A program made the translations under genes and the position numbers. A stretch of DNA of 15,101 nucleotides from JBDREF01 sp043820045 (GTDB lineage Bacteria > Planctomycetota > Phycisphaerae > Sedimentisphaerales > Anaerobacaceae). Below are positions 7,137 through 15,075 of the stretch, one piece after another. The stretch covers positions 1 to 15,101 of the forward strand of contig JBDREF010000027.1 in the NCBI GenBank assembly GCA_043820045.1, read 5' to 3'. How positions within the stretch are numbered: the stretch's first letter is position 1; the number at the start of each line of letters is the position of its first letter. The notes under the pieces are model-generated. The model was not told where the DNA came from and searched no databases. It saw only the letters and a list, made by a program, of their open reading frames with translations.

Positions 7137-8228
7137 ATGAAATTGGCAAATTGTGCAAAAATTAGGGTAATGTTAGTTGGAGCGGTGGCCGCTATGGTGC
7201 TTGTAGGTGGGAATGCGAAGGCGGAGATTATCATCAGCGAACCGACCAATCTTGGGCCGGTGATCAATCATGCCGGAGGCGTGCAGGCGTGTGACTTTTC
7301 ACATGATGGGCTGGAGTTGTACTTTGCACCTTATAGCCGGCCTGGCGGATTCGGTGGTGGCGATATATGGGTATCCGTGCGCGAAACGCTTGACAGTACC
7401 TGGCAAGAGCCCGTCAATCTTGGTTCGAACGTCAACAGTTGGGGGAGTCAGGTAGAGCCGAGTATCTCATCGGACGGCCTGGAGCTCTATTTTGCGTGCT
7501 GGGACGACTTTATTTTGCGTGTGTGCACCCGCCCGTCCAAGGATGCTCCTTGGAGCAAACCGGTAAAGATTGGTCCACCGGTCGGCTCGATTCAGCCTGC
7601 TATGGAAAACGGCTCGGATGATGCTTGGCGCCCGGATATCTCGTCCGACGGTCTTTCCCTGTACTTCTCTTCCACTCGGGTCGGCGGTCATGGCGGAATC
7701 GATATATGGATGGCGACACGGGCCACGACAGCCGATCCCTGGACAGCGCCGGTTAATCTTGGCCCGAACGTGAACACTGGCGGTGACGACATTTTTCCAA
7801 ATATATCCACCGACGGTCTGACAATTGTTTTTAACCGAGGGTTTGCGAGTATTTACGCATCGACGCGAAAATCCATTGATGATGACTGGGGACCCGCTGT
7901 GCAACTGGGGATCCGTGTTCCCAGTCCTGGCAATTTTCATAGCGCAGCGCTCTCGCCCGATGGCTCTACCTTGTACTTTGAAGCCGTAGATACATGGGGC
8001 GGATACGGGGCAAACGACTTCTGGCAGGTAAAGTTCATTCCGATTTTCGACTTCAATAGCGATGGAATCGTTGACGCCGCGGAACTGTGCATCATGGTTG
8101 ATAACTGGCATACGAACAGCACGCTTTGTGATATTGCACCACTACCTTTGGGCGATGGTTACGTTGATGTCCAGGATCTGATCATTCTTGCCGAGCATTT
8201 GTTCGAGGAATTCCCGCCGGTTGAGTAG
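7137..8228 (+). CDS. Secreted PD40 propeller protein with C-terminal dockerin-like domain
   Basis: The chosen start is ATG at 7137 (363 residues), because it follows AGGAAAGG by six bases and begins a clear signal peptide: basic MKLANCAKIR, hydrophobic VMLVGAVAAMVLVGG, and cleavage after AKA at about residue 29. The frame is open further upstream to 7038, but that extension does not look like protein. The body has repeated S-DGL-LYF units (about residues 55-63, 111-119, 169-177, 224-232, 272-281), partly with DIW strands between them, as in PD40/TolB-like propellers. Residues 305-356 form two EF-hand-like loops (DFNSDGIVD and LGDGYVD, each followed by a helix), the planctomycete dockerin-like module. 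It is probably exported and Ca-binding. The ligand is unknown. It is divergent from the sigma/kinase operon, whose kinase also ends in PD40 repeats. Confidence 0.88.
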   Translation: MKLANCAKIRVMLVGAVAAMVLVGGNAKAEIIISEPTNLGPVINHAGGVQACDFSHDGLELYFAPYSRPGGFGGGDIWVSVRETLDSTWQEPVNLGSNVNSWGSQVEPSISSDGLELYFACWDDFILRVCTRPSKDAPWSKPVKIGPPVGSIQPAMENGSDDAWRPDISSDGLSLYFSSTRVGGHGGIDIWMATRATTADPWTAPVNLGPNVNTGGDDIFPNISTDGLTIVFNRGFASIYASTRKSIDDDWGPAVQLGIRVPSPGNFHSAALSPDGSTLYFEAVDTWGGYGANDFWQVKFIPIFDFNSDGIVDAAELCIMVDNWHTNSTLCDIAPLPLGDGYVDVQDLIILAEHLFEEFPPVE

Positions 8229-8290
8229 ATTGAATACTGGAAGCAGAGGGCCACTCGTTTAAAGAAACAAAAACGCCCAATATAGCCAAA

Positions 8291-8326
8291 GGGCTGGCAG
8301 CCAGCGGAAGGGCTGTCAGCCCTTCC
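8291..8326. repeat. Tandem GGGCTG/CAGCC inverted repeats (REP-like)
   Basis: GGCTG-G-CAGCC at 8292-8302 is followed 19 bases later by a larger palindrome at 8306-8326 with ten-base arms (GGAAGGGCTG and CAGCCCTTCC) around a single T. As RNA the second would form a stem of about eight GC-rich pairs with a five-base loop. There is no following T-run on the plus strand, so it is not a classic terminator. It lies about 60 bases beyond the PD40 stop codon and might end or stabilise that transcript. Repeated copies elsewhere in the genome would make it a REP element. Confidence 0.55.
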
Positions 8327-8400
8327 TTACGTGCGGCGGCAAGCTCGGACGTTGAAACAGGCGATGGAAAGCTGATCTGGGCAATTGCCGCGTTTTCCGT

Positions 8401-8427
8401 TTGGCACAGGGCTGTTTGTATTATAAA
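8401..8427 (+). promoter_or_regulatory. Weak candidate promoter for the small membrane-protein gene
   Basis: TTGGCA (8401-8406) and TATAAA (8422-8427) are 15 bases apart; shifting the -10 to TAAATT (8424-8429) gives 17-base spacing with a poorer match. It would leave a leader of about 80 bases before the GTG at 8517. Confidence 0.3.
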
Positions 8428-8516
8428 TTATTTAATAGAGGCGAATAAAAAAGGCGGCTGGGGGAGAGGTTACCGGTGGCCACACAAAAGTCTTCTTTGG
8501 GGAAGGGAGAATCTGC

Positions 8517-8783
8517 GTGAGAGGCTGGAGAACTAAATTCATCGGGATGTTAATAGTCTATTTCGCCGGTTTTGCAACGGCAATCTACGCTCTGGCACCC
8601 GCGCCGGAAAACAAAGTCAGTCAGGTCCACGATAAAACTTCCATATATTCCGCTCTCAAGTCGGACGATTTTGTGCAATCTTTCAACACGGGTATCCACA
8701 AGTGCCTTGCATTCGGCAAAGATGCGGCATTGCGCACGGCCAAATTAATAAAAGAGAAGGCGGAAGACAAGCCTGGAGCGTAA
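8517..8783 (+). CDS. Small single-pass membrane protein, unknown function
   Basis: This 88-residue protein starts with GTG at 8517, seven bases after GGGAG. A short basic N-terminus (MRGWRTK) precedes a hydrophobic helix at about residues 8-27 (FIGMLIVYFAGFATAIYALA), followed by APAPENK and a hydrophilic, Lys-rich tail. No signal-peptidase site is obvious, so an N-terminal membrane anchor with the tail outside is most likely by charge. It has no catalytic motif and I do not recognise a named family. It ends 20 bases from the convergent end of the 8804-10729 gene. Confidence 0.72.
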   Translation: MRGWRTKFIGMLIVYFAGFATAIYALAPAPENKVSQVHDKTSIYSALKSDDFVQSFNTGIHKCLAFGKDAALRTAKLIKEKAEDKPGA

Positions 8784-8803
8784 AGACCGGCGCCGAAGCT
8801 GCT

Positions 8804-10729
8804 TTAAGAGAAGCTCTCTAATTTCTTGTTGAACATCCGCAATTGGACATCGATAGCGCTGAGTACCCAGTCTATGTAGTGCAGCGCGTGGACGGGTCGA
8901 TGGTGTCCCTCCTTCATCAGTCCGGCCTGTACCGTCCTGATGAATTTGTCGATTGTCTGCTGTCTGATCGGCGTCGGGTCGGCGGACCACTTCTTCAGTT
9001 CTTCATACTCATCCTGCAATTCCCGGCTGTTCTTCAACTGTTCGACGGTCAAATAATCGCCGGGATTGTATTCCAGTTGCAGACCCTTGAGGCACATGAT
9101 TAACGGCTCATAATTCGCTCTGTTATCAAGGCGAATGAATTTGTACTGCTGGACGTACGTGGTGGCCTGCGCCGGGGGTTTGTTCGCAATGTCGTCGCCG
9201 CCGAGATACCATCTGCGTTTGCTGGTCCTTGAAAAGACGAGTTCTTCGCCGAGTTCGTATTGTTTTATCTCGTCGCGTCCCATTCTGGAGAGCCACAGCC
9301 TGTTCCTGCCTTTCAGCTCCGGACCGCCGCCTAACACGAGCAGACACTTAACGAACGGCAGAGGAAGGATTCTCTGCCTGCCGAGTTGATTGTGGCGAAG
9401 CTGGAAGGAAAGATGCAGGCTGTGCGGCCGAACGTCGTAGAAATTGCTGATCTCGTGTATCAACTGATTTAGCAGCCAGGGATTGGCGGTCGCCGGGCGC
9501 GACAACTCCCCTGCTATATTCAAACGGCCGGGTGCAAGTTCCAGGAAACCACGCCGTTGCCCCTGGTCGGTCGAGCCGGTGTGGTCGTCAATGTACCCGC
9601 CCAGCTTCCACGACAGAACGTCGAGATGGAAATCGTAGAAGTATCTGAAGCCGTCATATACCGGGTCAACCGCGTTCCGGGCGCTTCTTTGCGGCTCGAC
9701 GGCCGCCGGACCGACGTTGCTCAATTCCACCTCAATTCCAAGCGGAATCAGTCCGAAATGAAGGTTCCTGCGGACTCGGTCCAATTCCGCCTCTGCCACG
9801 CGAGTATCGAACAGGCTTTTGGCCGCGCGCACGGCGTATTTCACGTAGTCGATTAGATCGTTTTTCGCAAAGGGCATTGTCTGGTGGCATTCGTCAACAA
9901 TCAAACTGACAGCCTCGTTGTTGACATTTATCATCCGCATGGCCGCAAGCAGGCTGACAGACCTCTTGAAGTACCTATCCGAACTGCGCATACGTTCGAG
10001 TTCGAAGCGGTAATCGGACTGGAGATGTTCATCGAGCTGGCTTAGCAGTACCTGCCTGACCACCAGGGTCAGATAATTCTGTATGAACGGCTGGGCCTGC
10101 GGGTCGTCGACCAGGTGTTTTATGCTCGGACGCGGGCGGTCCAGCTCATGCTCGAGATAATAATCACTCACGGCGTCTGAACGGTAATGGCTCATGACGA
10201 GGTCGCGTTCAGTGGTTGCAAGCAGTTCCCGATCCGCCCTGCGCTCGGATTCGGCGTCCACGGTCCGTTCGCCCGGCCGGGTGCGTTTCTTGATGAATTT
10301 CTCGATTCGCTTGCGCAGCCATAGCTCGTGTATCAGATTTACGTGGAACCTGTCGCCGAAATGTTTCTCCATCGCATCGTGAGTTACCAGGTACGCCTGG
10401 GCCTCTATGATGCCGTGTGCCGTATTGACCTTGACAGTTTCCCGTTCGTAACGCTTGCCTTCGTACCTGTCAATCCCGGCCATTGCGCTAAAGGGCACGT
10501 CGTGGATTACAAGCCCCTCGATTCTCGAAGACGGTGCGGAGATGGCGTAGTAATAGACATTGTCCGGACTGATCCTGCGATAGTGCGGCAGCAGCGCCGG
10601 CTCGGCAAAAAGGGTCTCACTGTCTATCTTGGATGCTCTTCTCGCAAAGCCAAAGCCGCTGACCGACTGGAAGATTCTGCTGTCTCGCAGCGAGCCATAG
10701 ATAAACAGATTAACTTTACCGTAGGTCAT
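8804..10729 (-). CDS. GGCT/AIG2-like domain fused to an amidoligase-like region
   Basis: This 641-residue protein has an N-terminal gamma-glutamylcyclotransferase-like fold (residues 7-115): LFIYGSL is the substrate-binding loop, and IDRYEGKRYERETV supplies the likely catalytic Glu90, as in the AIG2/BtrG group, which cleaves gamma-glutamyl amides by cyclisation. A mostly helical linker (about 130-320) follows. Residues 325-560 contain GIEVEL (331-336), WKLGGYIDDHTGS, FLELAPG and SLHLSFQL, resembling by eye the GxEiE, DGS, E-x-SP and H-x-H-type elements of amidoligase/GCS2-like COOH-NH2 ligases, but I cannot confirm this. If correct, one chain could both make and release an amide bond. The ATG at 10729 has AGGTGA just upstream. 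It is the last gene of the operon, 43 bases after the glycosyltransferase. The N-terminal assignment is firm (about 0.8), the C-terminal one tentative (about 0.35). Confidence 0.85.
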   Translation of the reverse strand: MTYGKVNLFIYGSLRDSRIFQSVSGFGFARRASKIDSETLFAEPALLPHYRRISPDNVYYYAISAPSSRIEGLVIHDVPFSAMAGIDRYEGKRYERETVKVNTAHGIIEAQAYLVTHDAMEKHFGDRFHVNLIHELWLRKRIEKFIKKRTRPGERTVDAESERRADRELLATTERDLVMSHYRSDAVSDYYLEHELDRPRPSIKHLVDDPQAQPFIQNYLTLVVRQVLLSQLDEHLQSDYRFELERMRSSDRYFKRSVSLLAAMRMINVNNEAVSLIVDECHQTMPFAKNDLIDYVKYAVRAAKSLFDTRVAEAELDRVRRNLHFGLIPLGIEVELSNVGPAAVEPQRSARNAVDPVYDGFRYFYDFHLDVLSWKLGGYIDDHTGSTDQGQRRGFLELAPGRLNIAGELSRPATANPWLLNQLIHEISNFYDVRPHSLHLSFQLRHNQLGRQRILPLPFVKCLLVLGGGPELKGRNRLWLSRMGRDEIKQYELGEELVFSRTSKRRWYLGGDDIANKPPAQATTYVQQYKFIRLDNRANYEPLIMCLKGLQLEYNPGDYLTVEQLKNSRELQDEYEELKKWSADPTPIRQQTIDKFIRTVQAGLMKEGHHRPVHALHYIDWVLSAIDVQLRMFNKKLESFS

Positions 10730-10772
10730 ACTTCACCTGCCAGGCCTTTTACATTGTGTTTCGTCTTGATAA

Positions 10773-11468
10773 TCAATCCCCGCGGCGGATGCGGCTTTGC
10801 AGTTCGAACAGTTCCCTGAACGCGCGAAGAATTACTCGCAAATTCGCGCCCGTTTGCGAGCCGGCCGTCCTCGGATAATGATGCACACCCTTCTGCGTTA
10901 TACGATAACCCTTGCGGGTAGCCCGGGCCAGAATCTCCGTATCGATCAGTGCCCCGGTACTCGACATTTTGATGTTATCAAAAATCTCCCTCTTGTACAG
11001 CTTGAAGGCGCAATCGATGTCGCGGATTTTCAGGCCGAACAGCAGGCAGACCAGCCTGGTCCAGCACCAGCCGTTGATTTTTCGCACGAGAGGATCCTGG
11101 CGGTTAAGCCGGTAGCAGCTTACGATGTCGTATTGCACCATCAGCTCCAGCAGAGGCGGCATTTCCTCAATGTCGAATTGTCCGTCTCCGTCTGTGTAGA
11201 AGACAAGCTCCTTTGTGGCCGCTCTGAAGCCTGATTGCAGCGCGGCGCCGTAGCCGAGATTGCGCTGATGATGCACGACTTTTACCCTGCCGTCCCGGCG
11301 GCTGATTTCGTCGGCGATCTGAGGCGTGCGGTCCGAGCTGCCGTCGTCAACGATGATTACCTCGAAATCGGCATCGAGCCTCTCCAGAGTCCTGATCGCC
11401 TTCTCGGCGGTTCGCTCAACATTTTCCTGTTCGTTGTAACAGGGGAAAAAAACGCTGATCGAAATCAT
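10773..11468 (-). CDS. Family 2 glycosyltransferase (polyprenyl-phosphate sugar synthase-like)
   Basis: This 231-residue enzyme has a GT-A fold with VIIVDDGSSDRT (Asp41-Asp42), NLGYGAALQSGF, the nucleotide/metal motif YTDGDGQFD (Asp93-x-Asp95), and DIDCAFKLYKR, followed by HHYPRTAGSQTG. These are typical of dolichyl/undecaprenyl-phosphate mannosyl- or glucosyltransferase-like GT2 proteins, which load a sugar from a nucleotide donor onto a lipid phosphate. It lacks C-terminal membrane helices. I start it at ATG 11468, whose A is shared with the upstream gene's TAA stop (TAATG); a GTG two codons earlier overlaps the ribosome site GAGGTGG and is unlikely. A GT-C-like membrane protein lies immediately upstream, and GT-C enzymes use exactly such lipid-linked sugars. 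The sugar identity cannot be read from sequence. Confidence 0.92.
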   Translation of the reverse strand: MISISVFFPCYNEQENVERTAEKAIRTLERLDADFEVIIVDDGSSDRTPQIADEISRRDGRVKVVHHQRNLGYGAALQSGFRAATKELVFYTDGDGQFDIEEMPPLLELMVQYDIVSCYRLNRQDPLVRKINGWCWTRLVCLLFGLKIRDIDCAFKLYKREIFDNIKMSSTGALIDTEILARATRKGYRITQKGVHHYPRTAGSQTGANLRVILRAFRELFELQSRIRRGD

Positions 11469-13900
11469 TACCACCTCTTGTCCTGCGATATTCTCGCCAG
11501 TTCACTGAAGCATTCGGTCTCTTTTTGGGCGTAGAAGTCTTCGAGTTTCCTGTCCCCGCGGCTTCGTGCGGCGTATCTGAGATGATAACATGCCAACTGT
11601 GCCGCAAGGGTCTTGAGGCGATAGCCGTCCTGCCGGGAGAGCTTGTCCTGGTTTTCGGTGAACTGGCGGAAGTAAGACTCGCAGAACTTATCCACGTTGG
11701 GCTTCAATTCGGCGAAATTCGCAAAAGTGAGTATCTCCAGCATCGGAGTCGGCGACGGATTCAAGTTGAAGGCCCTGACGGCAAAATCGAAACCCTTCAT
11801 TTTTTCGACTATTCCCGTACGGTACAAGAGCCATGTGTGGGCGCTGATCAGGTTCTTGTGGTACTCATCGGGGTACAGGGTTGTTCCGTCAAATATGCCG
11901 TCGAAGAGTTCTTTGCCCCGCGGCGTCGTTATGTCAACGAACAGTTTCTGTCGATTGCTGAGAAAGACCAGCCGCCAGTTGGGGTTATACTCGAGAGCTT
12001 TTATCGCATTATAGGAGGGTTTGCTCTTGGAACCGCCGAAGACCACCGCCGGCATCAGAACAACCCAGACATTGTTCGGGTCCGCCCTGAGATGCTCGTC
12101 CATCCACTGGCCGATCTCGGCGTAATCGTTGGCCGTCAGGCTCTCTCCTCTTGCCGTCGCGCGTTCCAGTATCTGGTACGTAACAGGGCCACCCGCCATG
12201 ATATACGACCAGTCGTCGAAGGCCTTGCGGTTGTAGGCGGCCTGTGCCCTGCCGTCCATGAACAGTCGCAGAGGGGTCCGTCCGGTTTCCGGGTCGGGCT
12301 CCTGGCCCCAGGCGATAAAGCCGCCTTCGGTCCAGTAGTTGAACATGTTCCCTTCTAACTTATTGTCTCTCATAAACTTCGTTACGTAAAACGGCTTGGC
12401 GTCCGAAGCGGTCATGCGCATAAAGACGCTGCTGAGGTTCGGGTCGGCCGGCCAGGCGTCGAGGTAAACCGTCTTGAACCTCAGGCTCCAGTATACTCCG
12501 AAAAACAGAACGGCCGCGGCCCCGGCAACGGTCATGGCCAATTGAAGCTCAGACGGCATAGGAGGGACGGCCAGGCGGTTTTCTCTGTGGAAATTGCGCG
12601 TCGCTGCGATGGCTCGAATTGTCTGATCGATAACCATCGCCATGACCGGACAGGCCACGATTGCCGCTATCGGGATAAACCGGCGGGAACGAATGGCCAT
12701 GTAAATGGTAATCGCGGCGATGGCCATAACCGCTATGTCGATTTTGGGCCACTCGTACTGGTCGGAGCGTTTTACCTTGCGCTTGCGATATCGAGCGACA
12801 GAACCGGGAGCCGCGATCATGACGACCCCCCAGGCAACGAGAGCCAGCCAGGCAAGAAGATACATTACCAGAAAAGGTATGGCGGTCCCGACGGGGTTGT
12901 CCCAGTCGAAAGCCGACTTCCATTCGTGGATGTCACGCCATCGCTCGGCATGCTCGCTGACGCTGATGACGACAGTATGGGTGAGGTTCGTTAAGTGAAA
13001 CGGATTGAACACAATCACGGCCAGCAGAGTGACAAAGCCGGCGGCGATGGTGTGGTACACGCCCTTCAAGCCGATGGAGCGGAATCTGCCCTTCGAGAAG
13101 CTCGTCAGAAAATTCAGGCCCACGAACGGAACCAACATGATGAAGACGTAAATATATCCCCCGTGGACATTGCACCAGAAAACCGTCACCGGGACAATGA
13201 GCCATATATACAGAATGTTCCGATACGTGGCCAGGACGAGTATGAGCAGAAACACGGCGACCAGCATGTTCGAGAAACCAGCCGGCCGTATATCGATAAA
13301 CGAACGCCCCGCAAACATCGCGAAGCAGGAGAAAACGGCGCACAGCGCCGGATGGGCCCCCAGCAGCCGTCCCGTGTAATAGACGCAGACCACCGTTAGT
13401 ATGTACACTGCGAATTTCCAATAGACCAGCGCGTTCGATGTAAAGCTCACCCCGTCCGCGTAGGACGATTTCGGGACTAGCAGATAAAATATCTCATGCG
13501 TCAGCCAGTTCTGGTTGACCCAGCCTGTGGGATGCCAGTATTTGACCGTTTCGAGACCGACTTTGTCCACAATCCAGCGGGCCCATGGGGGCCATGTTTT
13601 GACCTCCTCTTCCGTCGGCCCGGCCTTATGAGAATGCGCGCTGAACGGCTCGACGGTATCGACCCCGTGATTGACAAAGTGCCTCCCGCAGGCCATCGCA
13701 ACCCAGGTATCGCCGGCGGCCACCATGTGCGTGCAGGCGTGAAAGGTGAAGATGAGCATTGCCAGCCAGCCCAAAATTACGCACAAGCGGGACAAAGTGA
13801 TTCGCTTCGCCGCTACGACCGTCTGCTCGGAGACAGTCGAATCGTCCGCTCGCAGAGTGGATAAGGCATCCTGCTTCTTTCGTTTTACCGGCTTAGCCAT
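11468..13900 (-). CDS. Polytopic membrane protein, GT-C glycosyltransferase-like
   Basis: This 810-residue protein has a basic cytoplasmic N-terminus (1-35), about ten or eleven membrane helices (roughly 37-57, 158-177, 185-200, 211-225, 229-268 as two, 282-300, 341-364, 388-430 as two, 455-472) and a soluble C-terminal part of about 335 residues. The first external loop carries GDTWVAMACGRHFVNHG with Asp64, then EPFSAHS and WLTHEIF, following the GT-C pattern D-W...G..I..HG...FS...W..HE. After the last helix, NMFNYWTEGGFIAW and LFMDGRAQAAY match the N-y-wGGyl-w and F-DGR-y motifs of a broad family of uncharacterised bacterial GT-C-like proteins. Transfer of a lipid-linked sugar is inferred. 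The gene begins inside the aminotransferase gene (16-base overlap) and shares its stop with the GT2 start, so the three genes are translationally coupled. Its own ribosome site is weak. Confidence 0.8.
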   Translation of the reverse strand: MAKPVKRKKQDALSTLRADDSTVSEQTVVAAKRITLSRLCVILGWLAMLIFTFHACTHMVAAGDTWVAMACGRHFVNHGVDTVEPFSAHSHKAGPTEEEVKTWPPWARWIVDKVGLETVKYWHPTGWVNQNWLTHEIFYLLVPKSSYADGVSFTSNALVYWKFAVYILTVVCVYYTGRLLGAHPALCAVFSCFAMFAGRSFIDIRPAGFSNMLVAVFLLILVLATYRNILYIWLIVPVTVFWCNVHGGYIYVFIMLVPFVGLNFLTSFSKGRFRSIGLKGVYHTIAAGFVTLLAVIVFNPFHLTNLTHTVVISVSEHAERWRDIHEWKSAFDWDNPVGTAIPFLVMYLLAWLALVAWGVVMIAAPGSVARYRKRKVKRSDQYEWPKIDIAVMAIAAITIYMAIRSRRFIPIAAIVACPVMAMVIDQTIRAIAATRNFHRENRLAVPPMPSELQLAMTVAGAAAVLFFGVYWSLRFKTVYLDAWPADPNLSSVFMRMTASDAKPFYVTKFMRDNKLEGNMFNYWTEGGFIAWGQEPDPETGRTPLRLFMDGRAQAAYNRKAFDDWSYIMAGGPVTYQILERATARGESLTANDYAEIGQWMDEHLRADPNNVWVVLMPAVVFGGSKSKPSYNAIKALEYNPNWRLVFLSNRQKLFVDITTPRGKELFDGIFDGTTLYPDEYHKNLISAHTWLLYRTGIVEKMKGFDFAVRAFNLNPSPTPMLEILTFANFAELKPNVDKFCESYFRQFTENQDKLSRQDGYRLKTLAAQLACYHLRYAARSRGDRKLEDFYAQKETECFSELARISQDKRW

Positions 13901-15075
13901 TCTTCCAGTCGATCTAACCCCTTCGTAATCTGCTCGAGCGAACAGGCAAAACTCAGACGCACGTTCTTGTCACAGCCGAACGGCAGGCCGGGGACAAGGG
14001 CGACGTTAGCCTGGTCCAAAAGTGCCTTGGCGAAATCCATACTGCCATTGATCTCAGCACCATTAATATTTCGGCCATAATGGCTCGAAACATCAGGGAA
14101 ACAGTAGAAAGCGCCGGTCGCTTCGGCACATTCTACGCCTTTCATGCCGTTCAGCCGGTCGGTCATGTAGCGCCCACGCTGCTCGAACTCTTTCCTCATG
14201 CCTTCGATAGTCGGCCCGGCCTTTTCGCCAAGAGCCTCGATCGCCGCGTCCTGGCAGAAGGTCACGGGGTTGGAGGTCATGTGCGATTGCAGGCGCCCCA
14301 TGGCCTTGATGACGGGCAGCGGGCCGGCGGCATATCCGAGACGCCAGCCGGTCATGGAGAAGGTCTTGCTAAAGCCGTTCAAAGTAAGAGTCCTGTTGTA
14401 GGCATCTTCGCTCAGCGCCGCGAAGCTGACGAATTTCGTATCGCCGTAGATGAGCTTTTCGTATATCTCATCGGAAAGAACACACACATTCGTGCCTTCG
14501 AGAACCTCAGCAAGAGCTTTCAGTTCATCCGGCGTATAGGTGAAACCGCCGGGATTGTTGGGCGAGTTGAGAATCAGCATGGCGGTCTTTTTCGTAATTG
14601 CTCTTTTCAACTGGGCCGGGGTAATCTTGTAGCCGGCCCTTTTGCTTGTTTGGACGACCTTTGCCTTGGCGCCGGCGAGCTTTATTGTCTCAGGGTAGGT
14701 GACCCAGTAAGGCGTGGGCATGATTACCACGTCGCCCGGGTCGAGTACCGCCTGCATCGCCTCGTAAACGGAATGCTTGCCGCCGATGTTGACGATGATC
14801 TGGTCGGGAGTATATTCCAGGCCGTTTTCGTTCTTGAGCTTTTCGGCTATTTTGGCACGCAACTCGATGGTACCGCCCGCGGCCGTGTATTTGGTACGGC
14901 CGGCCTTGAGAGCCGCGATGGCGGCGTCTTTTATGTAGTCGGGTGTGTCGAAATCCGGCGCTCCGGCGCCAAAGCCGACCACATCCACACCCTGGGCCTT
15001 CAATTCCTGCGCGCGGCTGGTCACCGCGATAGTCGCCGACGGCGGCACATCCTGGGCTCGTTTACTGATTTTCAT
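13885..15075 (-). CDS. Class I aspartate-type aminotransferase (subgroup Ib)
   Basis: This 396-residue PLP enzyme is full length for bacterial aspartate/prephenate aminotransferases. Key residues are visible: SPNNP with Asn174 (cofactor O3'), SDEIY with Asp202 and Tyr205, NGFSKTFSMTGWRLGY with Schiff-base Lys237 and Arg245, and NVRLSF with Arg373 binding the substrate alpha-carboxylate. GGKHSVYEA places Lys100 where the Thermus-type subgroup Ib enzyme uses Lys for the distal carboxylate, so aspartate or glutamate (possibly prephenate) is the likely substrate. The ATG at 15075 has AAAGG about ten bases upstream. It is the first gene of the four-gene operon in this window, and its stop lies 16 bases inside the next gene. 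It may be a housekeeping gene whose promoter drives the others, or may supply an amino-acid substrate to the pathway. Confidence 0.94.
   Translation of the reverse strand: MKISKRAQDVPPSATIAVTSRAQELKAQGVDVVGFGAGAPDFDTPDYIKDAAIAALKAGRTKYTAAGGTIELRAKIAEKLKNENGLEYTPDQIIVNIGGKHSVYEAMQAVLDPGDVVIMPTPYWVTYPETIKLAGAKAKVVQTSKRAGYKITPAQLKRAITKKTAMLILNSPNNPGGFTYTPDELKALAEVLEGTNVCVLSDEIYEKLIYGDTKFVSFAALSEDAYNRTLTLNGFSKTFSMTGWRLGYAAGPLPVIKAMGRLQSHMTSNPVTFCQDAAIEALGEKAGPTIEGMRKEFEQRGRYMTDRLNGMKGVECAEATGAFYCFPDVSSHYGRNINGAEINGSMDFAKALLDQANVALVPGLPFGCDKNVRLSFACSLEQITKGLDRLEEWLSR

Larger units (their letters stand above)
8234..8536 (+). other. Gene-poor stretch with a start-less 100-codon open frame
   Basis: The 288 bases between the PD40 gene and the small membrane-protein gene hold inverted repeats (8291-8326) and one frame open from just after TGA (8231-8233) to TAA (8534-8536). 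That frame has no ATG, GTG or TTG codon. Its middle encodes GDGKLIWAIAAFSVWHRAVC and then a stretch ending EANKK, which looks like a membrane-helix fragment. It may be a decayed gene or a chance open frame. I recognise no family and do not call it a gene. Confidence 0.25.

Noticed and set aside
6944..7267. 107-codon minus-strand open frame upstream of the sigma factor
   Set aside because: It runs antisense across the signal peptide of the secreted PD40 protein and through the divergent promoter region; no ribosome site or motif supports it.
8402..8420. sigma54-like TGGCAC...TTTGT
   Set aside because: The distance between the GG and the -12 element is about three bases too long and the -12 GC is absent.
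8784..8825. Hairpin AGAGA-AGC-TCTCT between convergent genes
   Set aside because: The stem is only five pairs and overlaps the coding end of the 8804-10729 gene; it is too weak to call a terminator.
11525..12358. 277-codon plus-strand open frame
   Set aside because: It is antisense to the soluble part of the GT-C-like protein, has no family signature, and is explained as a shadow.
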